Shown here piece after piece: positions 1 through 6,444 of a stretch of DNA of 64,000 nt (positions within the stretch are counted from its first letter, which is position 1; each line of letters starts with the position of its first letter). The stretch comes from Streptomyces zingiberis (GTDB lineage Bacteria; Actinomycetota; Actinomycetes; Streptomycetales; Streptomycetaceae), in the NCBI RefSeq assembly GCF_012034935.1, contig NZ_JAATEN010000001.1, positions 452,659 through 516,658 of the forward strand, given 5' to 3'. A program made the position numbers and the translations under genes. The notes below the pieces were generated by a model that was not told where the DNA came from, made no database searches, and saw nothing but the letters and a program-made list of their open reading frames with translations.

Positions 1-189
1 CTCGCCGTCGTCGAAGGTCATGCGACCGTCGGTCCTGGGCTCCAGCCCCGTCACCCGAAACGGATACCACTGGCTCAGCTGCTGGGGATCGGTGACCGCA
101 AGCCAGACCTTGTCGCGGCTGTGCTTCAGATGACGTTCGAACTGCAGGGCAGGCCGGCCGTCGAAGGTGCTGACATTGGTCGCGCTCAT
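1..189 (-). CDS. SRPBCC/AHSA1-family protein (partial, 3' end outside window)
   Basis: Only the first 63 codons are present; the gene runs off the left edge. It starts at ATG 189-187 and reads MSATNVSTFDGRPALQFERH followed by a stretch with HSRDKVWLAVTDPQQLSQWYP. That opening, a strand of an aromatic-rich fold followed by a W-x-x-(V/I)-T-x-P-x-x-L-x-x-W block, is typical of the Bet v1-like AHSA1 (Aha1/activator of Hsp90 homologue) domain. It lies 4 bp downstream of the ArsR-type gene in the same direction, an arrangement very common in actinomycetes where the ArsR protein represses its own operon. The ligand and biological role are unknown. Confidence 0.85.
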   Translation of the reverse strand, partial: MSATNVSTFDGRPALQFERHLKHSRDKVWLAVTDPQQLSQWYPFRVTGLEPRTDGRMTFDDGE

Positions 190-193
190 GACT

Positions 194-541
194 TCACGGC
201 TCCTCGGTTGACCGACGCGGCCGTTCCTCGGGGGCGTCGGGCATCGTTTCCAGGTGTCGTTCCAATGCGTCCAGGCGTTCGGTCCACAGTCGGCGATATG
301 GCGCGAGCCAGGCGTCGAGATCGGCCAACGGCTCCGGGCGGAGCTCGTACCAGCGACGCTGCGCTTCCGGTCGGACCGTTACCAGCCCGGCCTCACGCAG
401 CACCCGGAAATGCTTGGACACCCGCGGCTGACTCATCCCCAGTTCGTGGGCGACCTCCCCCACCAGTCGGGGGCGGCCGAGCAGCAGCCCGAGTATCCGT
501 CGCCGTGTGGGGTCGGCCAGCACATCGAACGGCAGGGGCAT
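194..541 (-). CDS. ArsR-family winged-helix transcriptional regulator
   Basis: This is a 115-aa protein starting at ATG 541. It opens with FDVLADPTRRRILGLLLGRP, the usual first helix of ArsR/SmtB repressors that regulate SRPBCC genes. The recognition helix region MSQPRVSKHFRVLREAGLV (about residues 36-54) and a wing with RRWYELRPEPL follow. No metal-binding Cys cluster is present, so it is not an obvious metal sensor. It is co-directional with the downstream AHSA1-type gene (4-bp gap) and probably autoregulates the pair. An AT-rich stretch (TTATATAA near 564) just upstream could be its promoter. It lies outside the AICE left repeat. Confidence 0.9.
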   Translation of the reverse strand: MPLPFDVLADPTRRRILGLLLGRPRLVGEVAHELGMSQPRVSKHFRVLREAGLVTVRPEAQRRWYELRPEPLADLDAWLAPYRRLWTERLDALERHLETMPDAPEERPRRSTEEP

Positions 542-671
542 ACCTTGACCATGCTCCGTCAGTTATATAACGGCAACAGCATAAAACGGATTCGTCTCAG
601 CTGGCCGCCGTGCGGGCTCCACCCCCCGCCCCCGAACACGATCGGGCGGACAGGCCCTAGTGGCATACGAC

Positions 672-691
672 TGGCACGCGAGTGGCACGCG
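672..691. other. Paired 9-bp repeat, possible relic integrase arm sites
   Basis: Two copies of TGGCACGCG begin at 672 and 683, an 11-bp period, and end just left of the AICE left repeat. The live element has pairs of TCTGGTGC(G/A) with the same 11-bp period inside its two ends (901/912 and 12740/12751). The right-hand pair sits 32 and 21 bp before its 93-bp repeat; this outside pair sits 29 and 18 bp before the left repeat. The matching layout suggests the end of an older, related element. Confidence 0.4.
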
Positions 692-700
692 GTCCTGAAT

Positions 701-793
701 TGGTCTGGACCACAGAAAAAGCCCAGGTCGTTGACCTGGGCCTTTGTCGTGGAGCGGGTGACGAGAATCGAACTCGCGCTCTGAGCTTGGGAA
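701..793. repeat. attL: left 93-bp direct repeat of the AICE
   Basis: This 93-bp stretch matches 12772-12864 with three differences (offsets 717/12788, 720/12791, 731/12802). It includes the inverted repeat GCCCAGGTC-GTT-GACCTGGGC (tRNA terminator) and 44 bp of the tRNA-Gly 3' half, and identity stops right after TTGGGAA in the anticodon region. Ending within the anticodon stem-loop is typical of tyrosine-integrase attachment sites. Confidence 0.93.
750..793 (-). pseudogene. Truncated tRNA-Gly 3' half (attL remnant)
   Basis: The reverse strand carries the T-arm, the 3' acceptor strand and CCA of tRNA-Gly(CCC), identical to the intact gene at 12821-12894, but stops in the anticodon loop and continues into unrelated sequence. 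It is the displaced half of the original tRNA gene and cannot give a functional tRNA. Confidence 0.93.
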
Positions 794-1236
794 TCACCGT
801 CTCAACGGTGCGGCAAAGCCTCTGACCTGCGGTTATGTGCTTGTATGCTCGGTGCGGCGCGGTCTGGTATCGCCGTCGTTGACCGTGGCTGACCACCCTA
901 TCTGGTGCGCTTCTGGTGCGGCCAAGACTGACGGCGCGCCGCCCCGACTACGTGTCTGGCCGGTGTATGTACAGCGCCGTTCACCTGCGTTCATGGGCGG
1001 CTGGTCCGCCAACGGCTCCGAATTCAGTCCATTCTGATCTTCCGTGAACGGCATTGAATGAGAAGGAAAATGAGACGGCCTGCTCTAGAATCGTTAGCAT
1101 CATCGCGTTCAGGAGCACCTGAATATTTGCCTTTCGGAGGTCGCTACAGATCGTCGCCGATGCGCGATCTCTAGGTAGATGCCGAGTGCAGGTCGACGCA
1201 ATACCAGGGCGGTAGACGAGCAGGAGAAGACCGAAA
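794..1236. other. Gene-free left arm of the AICE with paired integrase arm-type repeats
   Basis: No convincing gene lies in these 440 bp; possible reading frames are short and lack ribosome sites. The direct repeats TCTGGTGCG at 901-909 and 912-920 match, in sequence and 11-bp spacing, the pair at 12740-12759 near the other end. They are therefore likely arm-type binding sites of the integrase on the attP arm. The stretch after about 1040 becomes AT-richer and should hold the promoter of the next gene. Confidence 0.6.
1213..1222. promoter_or_regulatory. Operator-like motif TAGACGAGCA before the cargo membrane gene
   Basis: TAGACGAGCA lies 14 bp before the GTG start at 1237, just ahead of the AGGAGAAG ribosome site. 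It matches the AICE-wide motif TAGACGAGTA in 9 of 10 positions. Confidence 0.5.
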
Positions 1237-1926
1237 GTGAGAAATTCTCAACGGCGAGACCGCGTTCGTATGGCCCGGCAACAACCACGCCCCTATTCCG
1301 TAAAGAGTCCGAGAAAAAGACAGTCTGAGGTGAGACGGTGGCGTCGTATTGCATGGGCGCACATCGGCGCCGTGGTGGGTGCCGTGGCGGCTATCGGTGG
1401 TCTTATCTTCACTGGTATCGCGACGTACTACAGCGCCTGGGTGGCTCAAGATCAGCTGGAGCAGTCCCGGGATGAGAGTGTGCAGAAGGCTCGCGACCAG
1501 GCATCTCGGGTCACATTCTGGGAGGAGAACTCTTTATACGGGAAGACCAGGGAGATTCATCTCGTGAACCGCTCACCGGACCCCGTCTCTCTCATTCAGG
1601 TGGTTATTCGTGTAAGCGGTCCGGTCGAGGATAATCGACTGCTTCTGGCTGACAGGAATCTCCCTCCGTGTACGGAAATTGCGTTCAATGCGGCCGATTT
1701 GATCATCTCGCCCACCGCCAAAGATAATTCATTCCTGGGCGACGCAACCTGGAGGATTGAGAGTCTCACCTTTACCGACCGCAATGGGCGTGTTTGGGTT
1801 CGTTCCCCAATCTTTCTTTCCCGCAAGGATCAAGTGCAGGGTTTTAATGATCGAGTCACTGGATCTGCTCTACCCAGCAAACCGGCTGAGGTGAAAAAGG
1901 TTTCCCTCTGCGGGCAGGGCGTGTAG
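1237..1926 (+). CDS. Hypothetical single-pass membrane protein (AICE cargo)
   Basis: This 229-aa protein starts at GTG 1237, preceded by AGGAGAAG. It has a very basic N-terminus of about 40 residues (RRDRVRMARQQPRPYSVKSP region) and one membrane helix at about 41-66 (HIGAVVGAVAAIGGLIFTGI). A charged coiled-coil-like stretch with EQSRDESVQKARDQASR comes next, then a beta-rich outer domain to the end with a single late Cys. By charge, the N-terminus should be inside the cell. I do not recognise a named family. Proteins with this N-terminal helix plus short coiled coil are common in actinomycete accessory regions. Codon use is less GC-biased than in the core genes, in keeping with cargo. Its promoter carries the element's operator-like motif. 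Confidence 0.7.
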   Translation: MRNSQRRDRVRMARQQPRPYSVKSPRKRQSEVRRWRRIAWAHIGAVVGAVAAIGGLIFTGIATYYSAWVAQDQLEQSRDESVQKARDQASRVTFWEENSLYGKTREIHLVNRSPDPVSLIQVVIRVSGPVEDNRLLLADRNLPPCTEIAFNAADLIISPTAKDNSFLGDATWRIESLTFTDRNGRVWVRSPIFLSRKDQVQGFNDRVTGSALPSKPAEVKKVSLCGQGV

Positions 1927-2055
1927 AACTGCTGGGCGTTTCTGCCACCTTTGTCGACAAAGCGCCTCAGCAGAGTCGTGCGCGTCTCTGAGTTGCCTTA
2001 ATTTGTCAAGTGGGAGGCATGCTAGGCGCTGCACACGGATTTTTTACGTCTGACG

Positions 2056-2065
2056 TAGACGAGTA
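2056..2065. promoter_or_regulatory. Operator-like motif TAGACGAGTA before the HEPN gene
   Basis: An exact copy of TAGACGAGTA lies about 90 bp upstream of the HEPN gene start, in an AT-rich promoter-like stretch with the T-run at 2040-2045. The same motif lies before the repressor gene, the transfer operon and spdD, so the HEPN pair is probably controlled together with the conjugation genes. Confidence 0.6.
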
Positions 2066-2153
2066 AGTTCACGCCTGGACTGTGAACCTGTGTAGGCTAC
2101 AATCCGTTGTCGACCGTAATGCGGTCGGCGGGGAGTGGCGAATGGGAGGGATC

Positions 2154-2750
2154 GTGACGTCATCTGCGTATTTGGGATGGTCAGGCGCGAGAAAAAGAAG
2201 AATAGATGAATTATTTTCAGTTCACGCAAGCGTTGGGGGCACTGGGCCGGGTAGAAGATGGCAGACAAGTCAGCTTAACTGGTCGATAACGCTGCGTCTG
2301 GCTGGAGAATTTCAGGGATTTGCGAGAGATTTGCACGATGAAGCTTCCGACGCGCTATGTGATCCCATCTCCAAAACCGATCCTGGCTTGTCTGTAGTAC
2401 TCAGGAGTGGTTTGTCGCGGGCGCGTAAATTGGATAAGGGGAACGCTCAACCCGCGGCGCTTGGCAACGATTTCTCCTACCTAGGGTTGTCGCTGTGGCC
2501 GGCGCTCAAGAGAGCTAACATTAAGGCCGCTAAGTGGAATGATGATCTTGAGTCGCTAAACATAGCCCGTAACGCAATCGCTCACGATGATCAAGATGAA
2601 TTTCTGAAGCTTCAGCAGCGCAATATTTACCCGATTACTTTGACTGTAATTAAGCGGTGGTCTCGCGCTTTGGATGGCCTGGCTGTGGCGATGGACGCTG
2701 TGGTGGGAGACTATCTGGCCGGGTTTCTTGGTGGTCAGCGACCGTGGTGA
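2154..2750 (+). CDS. HEPN-domain protein with R-x4-H motif (AICE cargo)
   Basis: This is a 198-aa protein. I chose GTG 2154 because GGGAGGG lies 3-9 bases upstream; ATG 2142 is an alternative. It is mostly helical, with conserved-looking patches LNWSITLRLAGEFQGFARDL near residues 42-61 and RNAIAHDDQDE near residues 140-150. The second patch is the R-x4-H signature of HEPN ribonucleases, and the layout resembles the RiboL-PSP/MAE_28990-like HEPN group found in toxin-antitoxin and abortive-infection systems. The gene ends 8 bp before the next gene, which has its own ribosome site, so the two are co-transcribed. RNase activity is inferred only from the motif. An operator-like site lies upstream at 2056. 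Confidence 0.7.
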   Translation: MTSSAYLGWSGARKRRIDELFSVHASVGGTGPGRRWQTSQLNWSITLRLAGEFQGFARDLHDEASDALCDPISKTDPGLSVVLRSGLSRARKLDKGNAQPAALGNDFSYLGLSLWPALKRANIKAAKWNDDLESLNIARNAIAHDDQDEFLKLQQRNIYPITLTVIKRWSRALDGLAVAMDAVVGDYLAGFLGGQRPW

Positions 2751-2758
2751 GGAGAATC

Positions 2759-3391
2759 ATGGATGTTCCGGAGCCTGGCGCCGAAGTGCAGGTGCCATGG
2801 GGGCTTGACATGTTGCTAGGGACTGTTCAGCGAACCTATGACACTGGGCGAGGGCCGCAAGCGGTCGTTCGTGTTCACGTTCCCGGTGTGAGTGGTTCCA
2901 GCGTTGACGATGTAACTGTGACACTACCCGTTAGTGCTCTGGAGCCGGTTCCGGAATCTGGTGGACCAGAAGAGGCTGCTGGATCATGGGTGAGTGGTCT
3001 TGCTTACGAGCGTCAAGTATTTCCGCAGCTAGAGGCCGTTCTGTTGGATATTGATCCCACGGGGGAAACGCGTGTAGCCATTGAGGGGTTGGAGCCAGGT
3101 CATGATTTCTACGTATATCGGATGCTACCTAATTCTCCGACGTTCAACATCCTTTGCCTTGGGGTAATTAAGTACACGCAAAAAAAATCCTTCCCGATTA
3201 GTCGCGTGCAGGAAGAACTGCGAAAATTTCGCGGAATGGTCGAGCCCGTGCTTCTTGTCGCTAACGCGGATGTGGCGCCGCAAGGCAAGAAAATCATGGA
3301 ATCTAGCGACCTCAAGGTAGTTTGGCAGAAATGGCGCAACGAAAGCGACAACTTGGAGCTTAAGGAAACGCTGGCCAGTCTCCTTCGTTGA
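2759..3391 (+). CDS. Hypothetical protein with nuclease-fold-like C-terminus, partner of the HEPN gene
   Basis: This is a 210-aa protein starting at ATG 2759, preceded by GAGGAG, 8 bp after the HEPN stop. Residues 1-70 resemble a small beta-barrel (VPWGLDMLLGTVQRTYD, then VTVTLPVSALEPV). Residues 78-200 have the order helix (YERQVFPQLEAVL), strand with HDFYVY, strand LGVIKY, a helix SRVQEELRKFRGM and strand VLLVANA. That order is reminiscent of PD-(D/E)xK restriction-like folds, where IKY would hold the catalytic Lys. However, the usual Asp/Glu two residues before it is Val here, so it may be catalytically dead and could act as an antitoxin or sensor. The fold assignment is an inference; no close family is recognised. 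Confidence 0.6.
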   Translation: MDVPEPGAEVQVPWGLDMLLGTVQRTYDTGRGPQAVVRVHVPGVSGSSVDDVTVTLPVSALEPVPESGGPEEAAGSWVSGLAYERQVFPQLEAVLLDIDPTGETRVAIEGLEPGHDFYVYRMLPNSPTFNILCLGVIKYTQKKSFPISRVQEELRKFRGMVEPVLLVANADVAPQGKKIMESSDLKVVWQKWRNESDNLELKETLASLLR

Positions 3392-3591
3392 TATTCTGTT
3401 CTTCGTGGCTCAAGTTATCCGCTCTGCGGCCCAAATGGTGCATTCTGCGCCTAGGGGTCACGGAAGGATCAATCGGAGTCGCCTTATTCTTTTGATTATC
3501 GCGTCATGCGCGCGTCGCTCACGCTTTTCAGAATTAGAGGGGGGATCTATTGCTGTGGACTCCCGCCGCCTCGGCCCACCACTCATCCCCT

Positions 3592-3741
3592 GCTCCCATC
3601 CCGTCTGCCGTCGACCCACACACCGTGGAGCGGGCGCGGCCCCGGGCGTCCAGGTGGAGCGCGCCACTGTACGAAGGACCTGGACGCCCGGGGCCGCGTC
3701 TGCTCGGCTCTGCCTGGGTCGACGGCAGACGGGATGGGAGC
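3592..3741. repeat. 150-bp interrupted inverted repeat (possible sso/clt-type site)
   Basis: The outer arms 3592-3618 and 3715-3741 are 27-of-27 complementary and contain CCCGTCTGCCGTCGACCCA. The inner arms 3635-3655 and 3678-3698 are 21-of-21 complementary, with core GGCCCCGGGCGTCCAGGT. A symmetric 16-bp mismatch lies between them and a 22-nt loop sits in the centre. It occupies the gene-free interval 3392-3979 between cargo units. Rolling-circle elements such as Streptomyces plasmids use large hairpins as single-strand origins (the sti locus of pIJ101 is the known example), so that role is a reasonable guess. It could also be a strong bidirectional terminator. Confidence 0.8.
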
Positions 3742-3979
3742 CCTCCACGCACGCCACCAACTCCCCGGCACTCGCGTACGGCGCCCCGTCTATCCCGGAG
3801 CCTGAGCGCCCCCGCCGGAGGCATCCGTCTCTGAGGTCTGGCGGCTGATCGCTGCGAGCGCGGGCCGGGCGCCGGCCGGGGTGGAGCGGGGCGGAGACAG
3901 GAGCGCAGGCCCGGCCGGGGGTCGGGCCGCGTGCGGTGAGCGGAGCGAGCCGCCTTGAACCCGTAGAGAAGGTTGTAAC

Positions 3980-4363
3980 TCACCCGTGCAGGGTGGGCCG
4001 GAACTGCTCCGCGCAGGTAGGGATGTTGGTGTCTTGGCGGTGTGCGAGCGGGAGCATGAGTACGGGGCGGGCTGTCCAGGTGATCTGTATGCCGTTGCAG
4101 TGGACGGACAGGGCGCAGGGTTCGGCGTCGAGCAGGGCTCTGGTGGTGGTCGTGCGGCCCTCGGTGAGCCAGTTCCAGGCGGCTGCGGACTCGAGTGGTT
4201 CCAGGGCTGACGCGACGGTCCGCAAGGCCACCGCTATCCAGCGGACGGCCTGCGGGGCTGAGGTGGCGTCGAAGGCGGCCAGGAGTAGGGGCTGACCGCT
4301 GGGGTGTTCGGCGCTGGTCGTCCAGCATTCGCACCAGTAGGCGGCACGGGTGGTCGCCTTCAC
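3980..4363 (-). CDS. Hypothetical protein, last gene of the ATP-binding operon
   Basis: This 127-aa protein starts at GTG 4363, which overlaps the TGA of the preceding 42-aa gene. It begins MKATTRAAYWCECWTTSAE and carries a central helical part (APQAVRWIAVALRTVASALE) and a strand-rich tail (CALSVHCNGIQITWTARPVL). Translational coupling to the two genes upstream supports it as real despite high GC. I do not recognise the family. Similar three-gene sets headed by an anti-sigma-like ATPase are frequent in Streptomyces accessory DNA. The stop lies 240 bp from the big inverted repeat. Confidence 0.65.
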   Translation of the reverse strand: MKATTRAAYWCECWTTSAEHPSGQPLLLAAFDATSAPQAVRWIAVALRTVASALEPLESAAAWNWLTEGRTTTTRALLDAEPCALSVHCNGIQITWTARPVLMLPLAHRQDTNIPTCAEQFRPTLHG

Positions 4364-4488
4364 CGGAGGACCCCGGACGGGTAGGCCGCCAGGACGTAAC
4401 GGGTGTCCTCGTCGGTGAGGTTGAGTCGGTGGTCCGGGAACTCTCGGGTGGTCGGGGGTAAGGCGCCCGTCAGAGTCGTGGTCAGCAC
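4360..4488 (-). CDS. Small 42-aa protein in the ATP-binding operon
   Basis: This small gene starts at GTG 4488, 2 bp before the stop of the ATP-binding gene (whose tail GGAGAAG also serves as its ribosome site), and its own TGA overlaps the next GTG. The protein MLTTTLTGALPPTTREFPDH continues to TDEDTRYVLAAYPSGVLR. Tight coupling on both sides is the main evidence. No domain is recognised; it may be an assembly or regulatory peptide of the operon. Confidence 0.6.
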   Translation of the reverse strand: MLTTTLTGALPPTTREFPDHRLNLTDEDTRYVLAAYPSGVLR

Positions 4489-4937
4489 AGGGCTTCTCCT
4501 CGGCGGTCTTCTCCGTGGCGGCCTGGGTGGCGTGGGCTGGTGAAGAGTTCCGCCGTGACGGTGCGGCCCTCGTGGGTGTCGTGGATGACGAGGCGGTGGG
4601 CGAGTGCGGTGACCATGGCCAGTCCGCGGCCGTGTACGGCGTCGTCTCCGGGGTGGCCGGCCTTCGGGGTGGAGGTGGTGGAACCGGCGTCGGTGACGGA
4701 GAGCGCGAGGACCTGCGGCGAGAGGGCAAGGGCCAGGTGGAAGCTGCCGCAGGGGTGGCCGCTGGCGGTGTGGAGGACGGCGTTCGAGCTGAGTTCGCTG
4801 ACGATCAGCTCGGCGTCGTCGGCGCACGGGTTGCCCCGGAGGATGTCGCGTGTCCAGCGGCGGGCCCGGCTGACCTCTTCGGGAAATCCTGGGCAAGTCA
4901 GTCCCCAGACTCTCGGACTGCTCGTATACTCGTGCAT
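4482..4937 (-). CDS. ATP-binding protein, anti-sigma/GHKL (RsbW-like) family
   Basis: This 151-aa protein starts at ATG 4937. It has the compact HATPase_c_2 layout of Streptomyces anti-sigma-like kinases: the N-box ELIVSELSSNAVLHTASG (about residues 43-60), the G1 box LSVTDAGS (about 79-86) and the G2 box GRGLAMVTALAH (about 103-114). These proteins bind ATP and either phosphorylate an anti-anti-sigma factor or act in uncharacterised switches; no partner of that kind is seen here. It leads a three-gene coupled operon transcribed leftwards, with an operator-like motif about 45 bp upstream at 4984. Confidence 0.85.
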   Translation of the reverse strand: MHEYTSSPRVWGLTCPGFPEEVSRARRWTRDILRGNPCADDAELIVSELSSNAVLHTASGHPCGSFHLALALSPQVLALSVTDAGSTTSTPKAGHPGDDAVHGRGLAMVTALAHRLVIHDTHEGRTVTAELFTSPRHPGRHGEDRRGEALC

Positions 4938-4982
4938 ACAAGTTCCTTCGTGCTGGTAGGCCGCCGGTGGGGCGGGCTTCGG

Positions 4983-5414
4983 CTAGACGAGTTCCACGCC
5001 GTCGTGGGCGCGTACGGCCGGCGGGGCTGTCGCGTCCATCGCGTCCAGGACGCGAATCGCGTATGCCTCGTCGGACAGGTCGGAGACTTCCTCACGGGTT
5101 GCCCAGCGCAGTGCGCGGGTTTCGTCACCGGTGGTGGGCACGCCGTCGGCGGCCCGGCAGCGGAACACGAGGGAGACGATCAGGCCCGTCATGTTCTTGT
5201 AGACGCCGGTCAGGGTCGCGGGAAGCTCGATCTTGATGCCGGTCTCTTCGAGGACTTCGCGCTGGAGGGCCTCGGGGACGGTCTCCTCCGGTTCGAGGAT
5301 GCCGCCCGGCGGTTCCCAGTGGCCGTTGTCGCGCCGCTTGATCATCAGGGCCCGGCCCTGGTCGTCAATGATCACTCCGGCGACGCTCACGGAGTGCGGG
5401 CGATCAGCAGTCAC
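4983..5414 (-). CDS. Nudix hydrolase, Pif-like (conjugal immunity position)
   Basis: This is a 143-aa protein. I chose GTG 5414 (GAGGAAC just upstream, start VTADRPHSVSVAGVIID) over longer frames that run into the repressor gene. A complete Nudix box G-x5-E-x7-R-E-V-x-E-E-T-G-I lies at about residues 42-64 (GGILEPEETVPEALQREVLE). The gene is divergent from the GntR repressor. In pSAM2 the immunity gene pif, which blocks redundant transfer into cells that already carry the element, encodes a Nudix protein near korSA. By family and place this is most likely the pif equivalent. Substrate unknown; general Nudix housecleaning is the alternative. Confidence 0.85.
   Translation of the reverse strand: MTADRPHSVSVAGVIIDDQGRALMIKRRDNGHWEPPGGILEPEETVPEALQREVLEETGIKIELPATLTGVYKNMTGLIVSLVFRCRAADGVPTTGDETRALRWATREEVSDLSDEAYAIRVLDAMDATAPPAVRAHDGVELV
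4984..4993. promoter_or_regulatory. Operator-like motif TAGACGAGTT
   Basis: TAGACGAGTT (9 of 10 to the AICE motif) lies at the very 3' end of the Nudix gene and about 47 bp upstream of the ATP-binding gene start. A second partial copy in reverse, TACTCGTGCA, overlaps that start (4927-4936). The position suits control of the ATP-binding operon, although the site is also coding for the Nudix C-terminus, so coincidence is possible. Confidence 0.4.
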
Positions 5415-5469
5415 GTTCCTCGGCCCTTTCCGGCTGACTAGGCTCTCAACCGTAGCAACAGAACTCGGC

Positions 5470-5484
5470 CACTCGTCTAGATAC
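5470..5484. promoter_or_regulatory. Operator-like motif in the repressor promoter
   Basis: CACTCGTCTAGATAC lies 15 bp before the AAAGGAG ribosome site of the GntR gene. CACTCGTCTA is the reverse complement of TAGACGAGTG, so it matches the element's motif in 9 of 10 positions. It suits autoregulation and could also affect the divergent Nudix gene. Confidence 0.6.
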
Positions 5485-5498
5485 CTAAAGGAGTACCT

Positions 5499-6287
5499 GT
5501 GAGTCCTCTTTCCACCGGCGTCCTCGGCGCCCTCGACCCGACCAGCGACCGCGCGGTCTTCCGCCAAATCGCTGATCAACTGCGTGAGGCCATCGACAAG
5601 GGGCGTTTCCGGGAGGGCGAGAAGCTGCCGTCGGAGGCCGAGTTGGTCGAGCACTACGGCGTCTCCCGTATGACCGTTCGCAACTCTTTCTCAATCCTCC
5701 AGGGTGAGGGCCTGGTCCACTCCGAGCACGGGCGGGGCGTCTTCGTCCGGCCGCGTCCGCCCGTCCGCCGCCTGGCCTCCGACCGGTTCGCCCGGCGTCA
5801 TCGGGAGCAGGGGAAGTCCGCGTTCCTCGTGGAGGCGGACACCGTGGGCAGCCATCCGGAGGTGGACAGCCTCCAGGTCAAGGAGGAGCGGGCGACCCCG
5901 GACGTCTCCGCCCGGCTTGGCTCGGTGCGGCGGGTGCTCGTGCGGCGCCGCCGGTATCTGCTCGACGGCCGGCCGGTGGAGTTCGCCACCTCGTATCTGC
6001 CGCTCGACATCGCGCGGGACACCCCGATCGCCCAGCCCAACCCGGGTCCCGGTGGGATCTACCGGCGGCTTGAGGAGCTGGGGCACCGCCTCGACCACTT
6101 CGAGGAGGAGATCAAGGCCCGGATGCCCTCGCCCGACGAGGTGGCCACGCTGCGGCTGGCGGCCGGAGTGCCGGTGATCCACCTCATCCGCACCGCCTAC
6201 GACACCGAGGGGCGCGCGGTGGAGGTCTGCGACACCGTCATGGCAGCGGACGCGTACGTCCTCTCCTACCGTCTTCCGGCCACCTGA
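5499..6287 (+). CDS. GntR-family repressor (HutC/UTRA type), KorSA-like
   Basis: This is a 262-aa protein starting at GTG 5499 with AAAGGAG upstream. The N-terminal GntR winged helix (about residues 20-85) contains IADQLREAIDKGRF, then LPSEAELVEHYGVSRMTVRN and GRGVFVRP. A UTRA-type effector domain follows, ending AYDTEGRAVEVCDTVMAADAYVLSYRL. In pSAM2, KorSA is a GntR regulator that represses pra and itself and so keeps the element integrated. Here the gene sits in the same place, between the pif-like Nudix and the transfer operon, and motifs TAGACGAGTA lie at its own promoter and at most other promoters of the element. Confidence 0.92.
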   Translation: MSPLSTGVLGALDPTSDRAVFRQIADQLREAIDKGRFREGEKLPSEAELVEHYGVSRMTVRNSFSILQGEGLVHSEHGRGVFVRPRPPVRRLASDRFARRHREQGKSAFLVEADTVGSHPEVDSLQVKEERATPDVSARLGSVRRVLVRRRRYLLDGRPVEFATSYLPLDIARDTPIAQPNPGPGGIYRRLEELGHRLDHFEEEIKARMPSPDEVATLRLAAGVPVIHLIRTAYDTEGRAVEVCDTVMAADAYVLSYRLPAT

Positions 6288-6336
6288 CGGACGGTGCGCG
6301 AGGCCAACTCCCCGGACTCGTACACCCGGTGACGAT

Positions 6337-6354
6337 TACTCGTATAGACGAGTG
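6337..6354. promoter_or_regulatory. Palindromic operator before the transfer operon
   Basis: The dyad ACTCGT-ATAG-ACGAGT at 6338-6353 is the most symmetric copy of the AICE motif and lies 92 bp before the 6445 start. Its symmetry fits a dimeric GntR repressor. Confidence 0.7.
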
Positions 6355-6413
6355 GGCAAGTTCCATGCCAAGATGTTCCTGCCCCGGCTGGTCCGGGGTG
6401 AGTCACCGTGCAT

Positions 6414-6432
6414 CTTGTCTAGACGAGTAGAT
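6414..6432. promoter_or_regulatory. Second operator before the transfer operon
   Basis: CTTGTCTAGACGAGTAGAT overlaps the region just upstream of the GGGGAAG ribosome site for the 6445 gene. It shares CTAGACGAGTAGAT with the site before the 9657 gene. Together with 6337-6354 it gives two operators 77 bp apart, as for a tightly controlled main promoter. Confidence 0.65.
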
Positions 6433-6444
6433 AGGGGAAGTTCC

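Noticed and set aside
750..793. Functional tRNA at the left end
   Set aside because: Only the 3' half is present; the sequence stops in the anticodon loop.
837..1054. Short frames in the AICE left arm
   Set aside because: No ribosome site; the region contains att arm repeats and is better explained as recombination DNA.
3534..4334. Long reverse-strand frame of 266 codons across the big inverted repeat
   Set aside because: It is very Arg/Pro-rich, crosses both arms of the palindrome and opposes the coupled frame 3980-4363; it is a by-product of high GC.
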